A DNA stretch of 9,090 nucleotides from Dialister sp. (GCA_022722495.1 JAIJLI010000055.1:1-9090); one strand, 5' to 3'; numbered from the stretch's first letter, positions 1 to 6,718 are shown. A program made the numbers and translations. Notes: generated by a model from the letters alone, not told the origin.

Positions 1-1
1 T

Positions 2-544
2 GTACGAGACCGTCGTCCACTACAATAAGGATTAAGACCAGACATTGCTGAATGGTTCACCTGACCATTCTTACGTACGAGACCGTCTTCCACTACAATA
101 AGGATTAAGACTCAACTTTAATTGGTTTATTAACCATAGCTTTAAGAATGTACGAGACCGTCTTCCACTACAATAAGGATTAAGACAATTGGAACTCAAG
201 GTTACATCCTCCTTGCATTATAGTACGAGACCATCTTCCACTACAACAAGGATTAAGACACTAATTAAATTTTTCCGTCCAGTAAGATATAAAATGTACT
301 AGACCATTGTCCACTACAATAAGGATTAAGACTCCAACTCCAAAATCTTTGATGGGTCTGATGATGGTACGATACCATCTTCCGCTACAATAAGGATTAA
401 GACTAAACGACGACAATCTCAACCTCTCCGGTGAGATGGTACGAGACCATTGTCCACTACAATAAGGATTAAGACTTTCAAGATGAACACTAGCACAATC
501 AAATTGTACTGTACGAGACCATTGTCCACTACAATAAGGATTAA
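2..544 (+). CRISPR. CRISPR array 1, leader-distal part (8 repeats, 7 spacers)
   Basis: Repeats of 37 nt start at 2, 75, 150, 223, 296, 367, 439 and 511. Spacers are 36, 38, 36, 36, 34, 35 and 35 nt and all differ. The repeat begins GTACGAGACC and ends AAGGATTAAGAC. The last copy loses its final 3-4 bases (ATTAATTT instead of ATTAAGAC), as expected for the leader-distal end, so transcription should run left to right from a leader beyond the left edge. The last 8 nt, ATTAAGAC, resemble the 5' handle left by Cas6-type processing (known for type I/III crRNAs, commonly ATTGAAAC-like). Type I or III is therefore inferred from handle and spacer length, with no cas gene in the window to confirm it. 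The 5' half of the repeat varies between units while the 3' half is nearly fixed. Confidence 0.96.
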
Positions 545-547
545 TTT

Positions 548-595
548 GAACTGTCTACGTGCTAAAGACTTGTGGACAGTTCAACGTGCTTTTTT
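548..595 (+). terminator. Hairpin and T-run ending array 1
   Basis: GAACTGTC (548-555) pairs perfectly with GACAGTTC (575-582), and a T-run follows at 590-595 after a 7-nt gap. The first arm begins right where the terminal repeat decays. A competing helix is possible: TGTCCAC inside the terminal repeat (523-529) is complementary to GTGGACA (572-578). The likely role is to stop the array transcript before the gene at 659. The gap before the T-run makes it an imperfect intrinsic terminator. Confidence 0.6.
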
Positions 596-658
596 CTTAG
601 AGATACTTTTTAAGGGGGTACTGAAATAGATTCCTTTTAAAGAAATGGCCTCATTTTC

Positions 659-1006
659 ATGTATTTTGAGGAATTATCAGTAAAATTCCTAACGAAAAGT
701 TGGTATTCTATTATATTTTTAATACTTTTGTACCTTTGTATAAAAGTGCTTAAGCTTATAGTAATGAATAGATATATTTTCAATGAATGGTTAAACAGGC
801 GAAATGTTCTGGTAATCCCTTTGCTCTGGGTTGGTGCTGCTTTGACATCGACTCAGGTTGGGCTTAATTGCTTGTACTCTTTTCTTCTTATGGTGTTGGC
901 TGTTTATGTGGCTAGCAAGGATGGTATTTGGCTTAAGTCAGATAATTCTGAAGTGAGGAACTTGTTTCCGGTAGCTATGTATTCTACGTTTGACAAGAAA
1001 GATTAA
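659..1006 (+). CDS. Small integral membrane protein, function unknown
   Basis: A 115-residue protein with three likely membrane segments: about residues 17-36 (rich in I, L, F, with Leu/Ile runs), 49-65 (VLVIPLLWVGAAL) and 68-86 (CLYSFLLMVLAVYVAS). Charged residues (K/R) between the first two segments suggest a short cytoplasmic loop. No family is recognised. It starts at ATG 659, shortly after the array 1 terminator, and no TAnnTTTG promoter is visible in the 63 bases between. The next coding region begins 33 bp downstream in the same reading frame, with only the TAA stop at 1004-1006 between them. The intervening codons spell a further hydrophobic stretch, so this may be the front part of a longer ancestral membrane protein interrupted by a stop. 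Co-transcription with the next gene is likely. Confidence 0.7.
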   Translation: MYFEELSVKFLTKSWYSIIFLILLYLCIKVLKLIVMNRYIFNEWLNRRNVLVIPLLWVGAALTSTQVGLNCLYSFLLMVLAVYVASKDGIWLKSDNSEVRNLFPVAMYSTFDKKD

Positions 1007-1039
1007 ACTGTTTTATATGGGATTTTTACTGTTAGCTAT

Positions 1040-3064
1040 GTGAGTTTCTTTGCTGGTTTCTATGTCAAGAAATTCAAGAACAATGAAATATACAAAAGAA
1101 TTATGTATACTATTGATACATCGATATACAGATTATTAGGCGATAAGCTGATAACAACGTTTACTTACAACAAACTGTGGGCTCTTTCACTGTTCACTGT
1201 TGGAGACCTTCAGGCTATGGGGATAAAAAAGTTGTGGGCAATACCAGGGATAGGATTGAAGGTTATCAATGATGTGGAGCATGTTTTTGCTACGATTAAT
1301 TCTCAAGATCCTCTTTTGGAGGTAAAGCAATTTTGTGGTGATGAAATCATGCAAAAGATGGTCATCTGTTATGCTCATTTATGTGAGAATGCTGGAGATA
1401 GCAAGGAATTTCAGGCAATATTCCCTTCTTCGTTAGATATACTGAAGTTCATTTGTATGAAGGGATCTCACTTAATGTCGATGGTGGATAATTATCCTAG
1501 GGCAGCTTCATGCCTATATGTTTTCTTACTTTGTCTGGAATATTTGATGCATGATATTCATAACGAGTTTAGTCTTTATGTTCATGATAATGCTAAGCAT
1601 TATATGCATAAGGTGGGTAAAGATGCATTGGGAACGTTACTTTATTCTCGTCTTTCTAATAATAACAGGTTCTTGTTGGAATTGCATTATGCTGTCTTTA
1701 AAAAGAACTTTAAAGGGCTAGATTCCGTCCTGATATTTCCTTTTGTAGAGGATAGATTGACATATGAAGTTGACATGTTCCAATCATGGACATATCATAG
1801 CTTTGACAGAATTGATCGTTTTGGCATTGAATATAAACTTAAACATTTCTTGAATGATCATTATCCGTTTTCTTTGCTTGATTTTCTTGTAGAGGCATAT
1901 ACATCCATAGACTTTGAACATACCTGTTTATGCACAATAGGATTGTTTCCATTCATGACGGATAAAAAGGTATCCTTTGTGATTGATTTTCATCGGGCAA
2001 ATGGTTATTATCCGATGTTCACTCTTTTTACGGATTATCTGGATAGTGGAATGTCTAATGAAAGAAGGTGTTTTTTCTTAGAATATAGAGGAATCGGGAC
2101 AGAAAGAAGAACTCTTCAGGAGTTGATGAAAGCCTACAATATAAAATCATATAAACTTAAGAAGTATCTTTTTTTCCCAATAGGGGAGAATACTGAACCT
2201 ATTACACAGGATGAACATTGGAAATATTACGACTTTTTGTATGAAATGCCGTTTATTGGATTCTACTCGCCTATTTGTAAGAATATCTTGGAAAAAGAGC
2301 ATTTGCAGGATGTCATTGGGCTGATGGAACTGATATTTTTGAGAAATTCTTGCTATCCTTTAAACAAGCAGTTTCGAAAGTACAATTATCAAGATAGATT
2401 TATATTGGTTAATGCATGTCTGTTTGATACAAAAGAAATAGCCAAGCTGGTTGAGAAGATGAAAGAACTGTTGGCTACCACTCGTTTCAAGGATGAGCAT
2501 TATCAGGCTAGTATGTTTTTAAAGGAGCTGGATATTCAGAAATTGGGGGGTAAGGAGCATTTCATTTCTTTCTTTACTTATCTGATGTTGGATATCTTTG
2601 GTTTGGAGGTGGATCGTGAAGGTGGTTTTGTGGCTGAAAGAAACAAAATCTCCGTTACTTATGAGCTATTGGATATACTGAAAGAAAGAGGCAAACCAAT
2701 GAGAGCGGAGGAAATTAGAGACATTTTTCTAAGAAGGTGTCCTACTTATCGTCATCTTACGGTTAATACCATCCGCGTTTATTTGCTTAAAATGAAGGAA
2801 GTGAAATCCATTGGACTGTCAGGCTACTATGGGTTGGCATCTTGGGAGCATATCTATTGGGGAACGATGGTAGACAAGATTTATGAGGTGTTGTCTCTGG
2901 CCGGTAAGCCATTGTCGCTTATGGAAATATATCAGCAAGTGAAGGTGTTTTTCCCAAATTCGACGAAATCGTCCATTGAAGCTAGCATGAGACTGGATGC
3001 AAGGCATCGGTTTAAATATGACGTAGAGGGGCACGTATATTTTTTGGTAGATCATTCTACTTAA
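1040..3064 (+). CDS. Large protein with RpoA-CTD-like HhH and C-terminal tandem winged-helix domains; putative transcriptional regulator
   Basis: A 674-codon reading frame from GTG 1040. ATG 1103 (residue 22, MYTIDTS) is an equally plausible start and would remove a hydrophobic N-terminal stretch, giving 653 residues. Residues about 37-83 resemble the helix-hairpin-helix fold of the RNA polymerase alpha C-terminal domain (a FTVGDL...LWAIPGIGLK pattern). Residues about 90-530 are a largely alpha-helical, aromatic-rich region that I cannot place. Residues about 534-603 (ELLDILKERGKPMRAEEI) and 604-674 (IYEVLSLAGKPLSLMEI) look like two consecutive winged-helix domains of the HARE-HTH/RpoE-delta type, each opening with 'L...GKPM/L...EI'. 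Together these suggest a DNA-binding protein that may touch RNA polymerase or nucleic acid; this is inference from fold-like patterns. It follows the small membrane gene by 33 bp in the same frame, and its stop lies 17 bp before the solo CRISPR repeat. No Cas motifs were seen. Confidence 0.85.
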   Translation: MSFFAGFYVKKFKNNEIYKRIMYTIDTSIYRLLGDKLITTFTYNKLWALSLFTVGDLQAMGIKKLWAIPGIGLKVINDVEHVFATINSQDPLLEVKQFCGDEIMQKMVICYAHLCENAGDSKEFQAIFPSSLDILKFICMKGSHLMSMVDNYPRAASCLYVFLLCLEYLMHDIHNEFSLYVHDNAKHYMHKVGKDALGTLLYSRLSNNNRFLLELHYAVFKKNFKGLDSVLIFPFVEDRLTYEVDMFQSWTYHSFDRIDRFGIEYKLKHFLNDHYPFSLLDFLVEAYTSIDFEHTCLCTIGLFPFMTDKKVSFVIDFHRANGYYPMFTLFTDYLDSGMSNERRCFFLEYRGIGTERRTLQELMKAYNIKSYKLKKYLFFPIGENTEPITQDEHWKYYDFLYEMPFIGFYSPICKNILEKEHLQDVIGLMELIFLRNSCYPLNKQFRKYNYQDRFILVNACLFDTKEIAKLVEKMKELLATTRFKDEHYQASMFLKELDIQKLGGKEHFISFFTYLMLDIFGLEVDREGGFVAERNKISVTYELLDILKERGKPMRAEEIRDIFLRRCPTYRHLTVNTIRVYLLKMKEVKSIGLSGYYGLASWEHIYWGTMVDKIYEVLSLAGKPLSLMEIYQQVKVFFPNSTKSSIEASMRLDARHRFKYDVEGHVYFLVDHST

Positions 3065-3081
3065 TTTCTCATTACTGTAAA

Positions 3082-3114
3082 GTACGATACCATCGGCCAT
3101 TATAACAAGGGATG
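3082..3114 (+). CRISPR. Solo degenerate CRISPR repeat
   Basis: The sequence starting GTACGATACCATCG at 3082 matches the array repeats through about 30 positions (GTACGA, ACCATC, CCA, ACAAGG) and then decays, much like the terminal repeat of array 2 at 7838. It carries several differences (GGCCATTATAAC where the others have GTCCACTACAAT). No second repeat or spacer is next to it. It lies 17 bp after a stop codon and just before copy A of the intergenic RNA element, in the same relation that array 2's last repeat has to copy B. It is probably the remains of an array that contracted to its terminal repeat. Confidence 0.85.
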
Positions 3115-3161
3115 ATTCCTGTTCGATGGTTCCACTATAGCTTAATGTCGATGGTGTTTTT
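3089..3161 (+). terminator. Terminator using the solo repeat as its 5' arm
   Basis: ACCATCG within the solo repeat (3089-3095) can pair with either of two copies of CGATGGT, at 3124-3130 and 3149-3155. The second is followed by G and five T (3157-3161). A nested hairpin AACA-A-GG (3104-3110) / CCTGTT (near 3118-3123) sits inside. The same ACCATC/GATGGT plus T-run arrangement follows array 2, which supports a real function. It would also terminate the 674-codon gene's transcript. Confidence 0.6.
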
Positions 3162-3237
3162 CTTTTAAATGTAGAGATAAATTGATATAATCCAAAAGGA
3201 ATATTCAAATATTACAAAAGATTAACGCTTCAATGTG

Positions 3238-3267
3238 TTGCGATTTCAATGGAAAAATATAACTTTG
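3238..3267 (+). promoter_or_regulatory. Bacteroidota-type promoter of candidate RNA A
   Basis: A -33 TTG at 3238-3240, a 19-nt spacer and a -7 TAACTTTG at 3260-3267 fit the TTG / TAnnTTTG consensus of the Bacteroidota primary sigma factor. The same elements occur at the matching place in copy B with TATCTTTG. About 80 bp upstream is also conserved (AATCCAAAA, GATATTCAAATATTA-like, GTGTTG-GATTTCAA), which may hold an activator or UP-type site. The start of transcription should fall near 3273. Confidence 0.75.
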
Positions 3268-3272
3268 CAATT

Positions 3273-3556
3273 GCGAACGTTGGATTGAGGGAGAGGGTCA
3301 TAGCTACGTTCTCATTTTTACCGCCAATGTTTTGCATGGCAGTTGGATATTCACAATGAATGAGATTGCGCAGAAATGCCAACTGCATAAAAGAAAGGTT
3401 TGGAGCGACAGCACCTGCTCCAACGAAAGGCAGCCTAGGGGGTACGATGGTAGCTGCGCCTTTCTACCTTTGGTTTGTGAAAGAGCTTTGTCACTTCTCA
3501 ATTAAGTAGGTGTAGTGTTCATACTCTTACATCTGGCCAAAGGTTCTTTCTTTTTT
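3273..3556 (+). ncRNA. Candidate structured RNA A (about 284 nt)
   Basis: Helices, 5' to 3': ACGTTGG 3277-3283 / CCAATGT 3324-3330, enclosing an invariant loop segment TCATAGCTACGTT at 3298-3310; GCAGTTGG 3339-3346 / CCAACTGC 3379-3386; AGAAAGG 3392-3398 / CCTTTCT 3459-3465, which encloses two copy-specific hairpins (TTGGAGC 3400-3406 / GCTCCAA 3417-3423, loop 10 nt; GCAGC 3430-3434 / GCTGC 3453-3457, loop 18 nt); CCTTTGG 3467-3473 / CCAAAGG 3537-3543, which encloses GTGA/TCAC (3477-3480/3491-3494) and GGTGT-AGT / ACT-ACATC (3509-3516 / 3523-3525, 3529-3533). A T-rich tract follows at 3544-3557. All scaffold stems are kept in copy B, and GGTGT/ACATC (G-U) becomes GATGT/ACATC (A-U). The family is not recognised. 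The ends are predicted, not known. Confidence 0.8.
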
Positions 3557-3793
3557 TACTTGCTTGAGGTTCTTGAAGGGTTCTGCTTTGGCACAATTAA
3601 TGGGGAGTTCTTTCGTTTTAGGTATGCTTGCTTACGAGCAGTCCATTCTGTAGGGTACACCTAATTGGGGCATACCCTAAGTATAGATCTTACCAGTTCT
3701 TAGATAATTGAATTGTAGCGTGATGATAGTTTGCTTTGTATTCTGGGTACTGTATGGTTTTTACTGAACATTTGCGACAAAATTATAAATAAA
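3557..3793. other. Conserved trailing block, copy A, with opposing promoter-like motif
   Basis: This stretch lies beyond the predicted RNA end and holds no gene, yet it is clearly conserved with 8425-8658. It includes a hairpin TAGGGTA 3651-3657 / TACCCTA 3673-3679 with inner CACC/GGGG, a shared TAGATCTTA-like/GTTCTTAGATA segment, and a shared CTTTGTATT..GGGT.CTGTATGG segment. At its right end the - strand reads TAATTTTG (3785-3778), matching the -7 consensus TAnnTTTG, but no TTG is properly placed at -33. It may encode a second, leftward RNA, or be a processing or regulatory tail of the first. Confidence 0.5.
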
Positions 3794-3817
3794 ATATTTG
3801 CCTAACCACAGGATATC

Positions 3818-4393
3818 TCAGTTCTCTGTATTTTGTGGAACGATTTCTTCACGCAGCCTGTTATGAACTGTGAAAAAATCATTCAATAGCGCCATTAGGT
3901 ATTCTTTCACATGAGGGATTTCCTTGGTCAGAATGCACTGGCGTTTGGAATGGAGAACAAATTTCTGTCCTTCTTCTTCTATGGTATAAAAAATAGTTGT
4001 TCCACACCAGCTGTTGATAGTGTTAATTGCCTTACGTACATTGGACATTTGTTCTAGATCATCCAATGGAACAATATACCACCTTGGATCCCAAATATCA
4101 ATGAAGAAACTCTCGTTGGTGGCATCAATGATGAAATGTTCTCCCTGATACTGAAAATATAAGCGGTTTTCGTCCTCTTCTTCAACAGATACCTCACAGT
4201 TTAACTGCTTCAGTAGCTCTATGCACAAATCCTTGGTGTGTGGAGGTTCTTCCTGCTTTTCTTCCTGCTGTATGTTTGCAGAAGCCTCAGGTTGTGTGCT
4301 GCCGGCTGCCCCTTGTTCTGTTGGCTTTACTTTTCTTCGAGTAAAGAAATAAGTACAAGCTACAATCACAATTGTTGAAATAATTGTTTCCAT
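3818..4393 (-). CDS. Membrane-anchored protein with a possible YbjN-like domain
   Basis: A 191-residue protein. Residues 2-18 form one membrane anchor (ISTIVIVACTYFF) followed by Arg/Lys (TRRKVK), so the remainder is probably cytoplasmic. Residues about 23-52 are low-complexity and rich in Gln, Glu, Pro and Ala. Residues about 53-185 form one alpha/beta domain with alternating strands and acidic turns (LNCEVSVEEEDENRLYFQYQ, FFIDIWDPRWYIVPLDD, and a C-terminal helix with LMALLNDFF) that resembles the YbjN/type III secretion chaperone-like fold. This assignment is tentative. It starts 11 bp after the stop of the pseudo-PBP gene on the same strand, so the two are very likely one operon. It may work with that lipoprotein at the envelope. 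Confidence 0.8.
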   Translation of the reverse strand: METIISTIVIVACTYFFTRRKVKPTEQGAAGSTQPEASANIQQEEKQEEPPHTKDLCIELLKQLNCEVSVEEEDENRLYFQYQGEHFIIDATNESFFIDIWDPRWYIVPLDDLEQMSNVRKAINTINSWCGTTIFYTIEEEGQKFVLHSKRQCILTKEIPHVKEYLMALLNDFFTVHNRLREEIVPQNTEN

Positions 4394-4404
4394 ATGTATG
4401 GTTT

Positions 4405-5394
4405 TTATTTGATGTTTTTTTCCAATAACTCTGCTATCTTTCTGAAAGTTCGTCCTGCCATGTTTCCTCCAGGAGCTGGTGTCCCTGATCTCTTATAGCT
4501 GACGAATACCGTGTATTTCGGTTTCTCGATAGGGAAGTAGCCGCAGAAGTCTGCATAGATGCCATCTTCCGTATGGATACTTCCTGAGATGCCAGCCACA
4601 TTGACCATCTTTGTTTCTGCCTTCTTGCCCAAGCCGTTTGTGACGAAGAATCTAAGTGCTTTCTGCATCGATTCAATATTCTTCTTCTTGGCTATCATAG
4701 AGTCAACCACGATGGCGGAACCTTCCTGCATTTTTGGACTAACCATCTTTCCACCATTGGCAATGGCATTGAAGAAGCTCACCATGCTGGTTGGTCTTCT
4801 ATGATGGAAGCCTAGAGCATAAACAGGCCAGGAACCTTTGAAAGTAGAATCCTTCTCCAATCCCATTTGCTGTAGCTTTTGCAAGAAAACATCCTTATTT
4901 TGATAAGCCACATCTACAGCCTTGTCAATGGCAATACTGGAATTGTATGCCAGCCCCTGCAGAAGCGTCAGTTCTCCATATCCACCTTTTCGCCAGTTAT
5001 GGTCATAGATGCTATCCTGTCCGATAACATCAATACCGGCATAAGTATGAAACATATCGTCCAGCGTAACTTTTCCGGTTTCCAGAGCTGCAAGCAGGGA
5101 TGCCCCTCTGAAAAGGAAAGTTTCACGGGCTTTGGAGAGTAGGGTGGTGTCTTCTACTACTTTCCCTTTATCTTCCTTCCATCCTACTACTGCCCGGAGA
5201 TTACCTGTGGAGGTCTCCATGACTATTACCATACCTTCTTGAGCAGCAAACTCCTTCATATCCTGCTTTACAATGCTGTCAACAGAGTTCTGTAACTGTG
5301 TATTGACAGTACTTTCTGGAACTTGTTTAGCAGTGCAAGCAGTGAATACTGTTACGATAAGCATTATGAATGCAGCAAAAAATATTTTTTTCAT
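4405..5394 (-). CDS. PBP transpeptidase-like lipoprotein, catalytically inactive
   Basis: A 329-residue protein. Residues 1-20 form a lipoprotein signal with lipobox FTAC, so Cys20 should be lipidated and the protein held in the envelope. Residues about 54-325 follow the transpeptidase domain of class B penicillin-binding proteins (FtsI/PBP2): a GMVIVMETSTGNLRAV strand pair, LLAALETGK at 100-108, YGELTLLQGLAYNSS at 139-153, FFNAIANGGKMVSPK at 207-221 and DFCGYFPIEKPKYTVFVSY near the end. All three catalytic motifs are altered. SxxK aligns with F93-L-F-R96, SxN with N151-S-S153, and KTG with I269-S-G271. It is therefore predicted to be a pseudoenzyme that binds, scaffolds or senses peptidoglycan rather than cross-linking it. 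It is first gene of a two-gene operon with the membrane-anchored protein downstream. No clear TAnnTTTG promoter was found upstream. Confidence 0.88.
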   Translation of the reverse strand: MKKIFFAAFIMLIVTVFTACTAKQVPESTVNTQLQNSVDSIVKQDMKEFAAQEGMVIVMETSTGNLRAVVGWKEDKGKVVEDTTLLSKARETFLFRGASLLAALETGKVTLDDMFHTYAGIDVIGQDSIYDHNWRKGGYGELTLLQGLAYNSSIAIDKAVDVAYQNKDVFLQKLQQMGLEKDSTFKGSWPVYALGFHHRRPTSMVSFFNAIANGGKMVSPKMQEGSAIVVDSMIAKKKNIESMQKALRFFVTNGLGKKAETKMVNVAGISGSIHTEDGIYADFCGYFPIEKPKYTVFVSYKRSGTPAPGGNMAGRTFRKIAELLEKNIK

Positions 5395-5467
5395 TATGTC
5401 ACATTTTTATGATTGTTACTACCATTTTCTTTTTTTGTTACAACTTTACATATCCTGGTCTTATTGT

Positions 5468-5731
5468 TTAAAATAACCAATGTTCTCTGATAAGAACATT
5501 TCTAAAAGGATTATCTTTATTATTACATTGTGCATTAAATAATAGCATACAAGAGCGAAATTTGATTACATCATTTCCAAATACTTCATACGCTGAATTT
5601 GGTTGATTAAAAAATGCTTCTGTACACTCTATTAAACGACTATCCAAAATAGGATGACTTAAATATATTCTAGCTTTGCTCGTATGTTGAGCGAACCAAT
5701 TGCAATGCATTCGGCTTGAATCAAACGCATT
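5468..5731 (-). pseudogene. DUF1810-like gene remnant
   Basis: The reading frame from ATG 5710 encodes 80 residues; it is open upstream only to a stop near 5757. Residues about 15-70 resemble the C-terminal half of the DUF1810 family: ARIYLSHPILDSRLIECTEA matches the 'A..YL.HP.L..RL.ECT.A' core, and YEVFGNDVIKFRSCMLLF and NPFRNVL match 'EIFG.DD.KLRSSMTLF' and '.VF..VL'. The N-terminal half (with the conserved HWMWFIFPQ) is absent, and the end (IREHWLF) departs from the family's usual YF.G..D tail. Family length is about 140-150 residues, so this looks like a fragment broken at both ends. No promoter is seen. The boundary of recognisable sequence is uncertain, and the alternative of a short expressed protein is unlikely. 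Confidence 0.55.
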
Positions 5732-5869
5732 GGTTGGCTCCAGCTTAATGTCTCATTTGCCACGTGCTACTTTGGTGAACATGGAAGATGGCTACAGCCA
5801 TTGATTCCAGTTACATCAGCAAAGCTGGTAAGCCAATTCCATATATTTCTCTTTGTTCTTTTTCATTGC

Positions 5870-6718
5870 TTAGCAACAAGTCTGCATTTGGGGAATCATG
5901 GAATCTATCGCTGGATGATTCTGAAAGTTCGATTTGTGCCCGATATGCCACTTGTTGCAGTAGTTGCATTTGTAAGCAGTCATCTCCCTGGAATCATATG
6001 GGTGATTAATCTTCCATTGGGCTATAGCCTTTTGTGCAGATTCTTCATTTTTGTACCCCATCTTCTTTTTGAGGACTAATTCATTGGTGATAGGATCTTT
6101 CTTCCATTTCCAGTGGGTGGACTCGCCTCTTCTTGTGTTTCTAGTCTTTTCCTTCTGTCCGATGTTGTACAGTTGGAAGGCTGTGGCTCTGTCCATCCAG
6201 TATTTCTCTCTGTTGCTGGTCTTATAGCCTTCATCCTTCTTGTGCATCCGGTGATAGGCCTGGCACATTCTCTTCTCCACGATGCGTCTTACCTTTTTGG
6301 AGTCATGTGGAGCTTCCGTCTCAATGTCGAAGTTACGGAGCAGCATTCCTTTCTTGAACTTGAGCTTCTCCTTGAAGATTTTTTCTGTCTCCTTCTTGAA
6401 GCGTACATCCTGGCCATTCAGGACAACTCTGTTTCCATCCATTTTCACTAGCATGGTTGTGAGGTCTTTCTCTTTTGCTGCTTCCATGTCCATGAGTTTC
6501 TGGATGGCATTGAGTACGCTCTTGACGTTGAAGTTCACTCCGATAATGCTGTCTCTGATGTACTTGATCAGATAGTACTCTTCTATTGTACAGTCATTGT
6601 TATGTAGGTACCATCCCAATGTTGCCAGATTCTCAGAGTAATTCCAGCAGTCAATCTTTTGGAAGCGGATAAGGGAAGATTCCCAACTAGTTAAAATGTT
6701 CTTGATCATTGTATTCAT
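5870..6718 (-). CDS. Unknown protein with C-terminal CxxC-HxxH zinc-binding motif
   Basis: A 282-residue protein if it starts at MNTMIKN (ATG 6718-6716). A longer frame is open to 6814, but a -7 promoter motif lies inside that extension, which argues for the shorter start. The N-terminal third (ILTSWESSLIRFQKIDCWNYSENLATLGWYLHNND) is helical. The middle is very Lys/Arg-rich (KKETEKIFKEKLKFKKG, RRIVEKRMCQAYHRMHKK), suggesting nucleic acid contact. The C-terminus ends with KCNYCNKWHIGHKSN: C251-x2-C254-x3-H258-x2-H261 in the short form, a compact zinc-ribbon/knuckle of the kind seen in small mobile-element proteins. No enzyme motif or known family is recognised. It is a single gene, transcribed divergently from CRISPR array 2. 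Confidence 0.78.
   Translation of the reverse strand: MNTMIKNILTSWESSLIRFQKIDCWNYSENLATLGWYLHNNDCTIEEYYLIKYIRDSIIGVNFNVKSVLNAIQKLMDMEAAKEKDLTTMLVKMDGNRVVLNGQDVRFKKETEKIFKEKLKFKKGMLLRNFDIETEAPHDSKKVRRIVEKRMCQAYHRMHKKDEGYKTSNREKYWMDRATAFQLYNIGQKEKTRNTRRGESTHWKWKKDPITNELVLKKKMGYKNEESAQKAIAQWKINHPYDSREMTAYKCNYCNKWHIGHKSNFQNHPAIDSMIPQMQTCC

Larger units (their letters stand above)
3142..3793 (+). repeat. Intergenic RNA element, copy A
   Basis: About 650 bp that is repeated with high similarity at 7903-8658. It consists of a terminator tail (GATGGTGTTTTTCT), about 100 bp of conserved promoter-upstream sequence, the promoter, the candidate RNA and a conserved trailing block that ends at GCGACAAAATTATAA. 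No conserved open reading frame spans it: length changes between copies are not multiples of three and the variable hairpins share no coding content. No terminal inverted repeats, transposase or target duplication were found. Similarity begins right at CRISPR repeat sequence on the left and ends 20-25 bp from a convergent gene's stop on the right. Confidence 0.9.

Noticed and set aside
3465..3472. TACCTTTG inside RNA A (and at 8332-8339 in B) as an internal promoter
   Set aside because: It matches the -7 consensus, but it is one arm of the conserved CCTTTGG/CCAAAGG stem and lacks a TTG at -33, so structure explains it better.
3142..3793. Group II intron or insertion sequence as the identity of the duplicated element
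   Set aside because: No domain V-like hairpin, no transposase or reverse transcriptase, no terminal inverted repeats and no target duplication were seen.
4434..5142. Frames overlapping the pseudo-PBP gene on both strands
   Set aside because: They are shadows of the well-supported lipoprotein gene.
5788..5801. ATGGCTACAGCCAT palindrome as a terminator
   Set aside because: The loop would be very tight and no T-run follows on either strand.
5788..6575. Several + strand frames of 73-112 residues
   Set aside because: They are antisense to the CxxC-HxxH gene (or its 3' flank), whose composition and start signal support the - strand.
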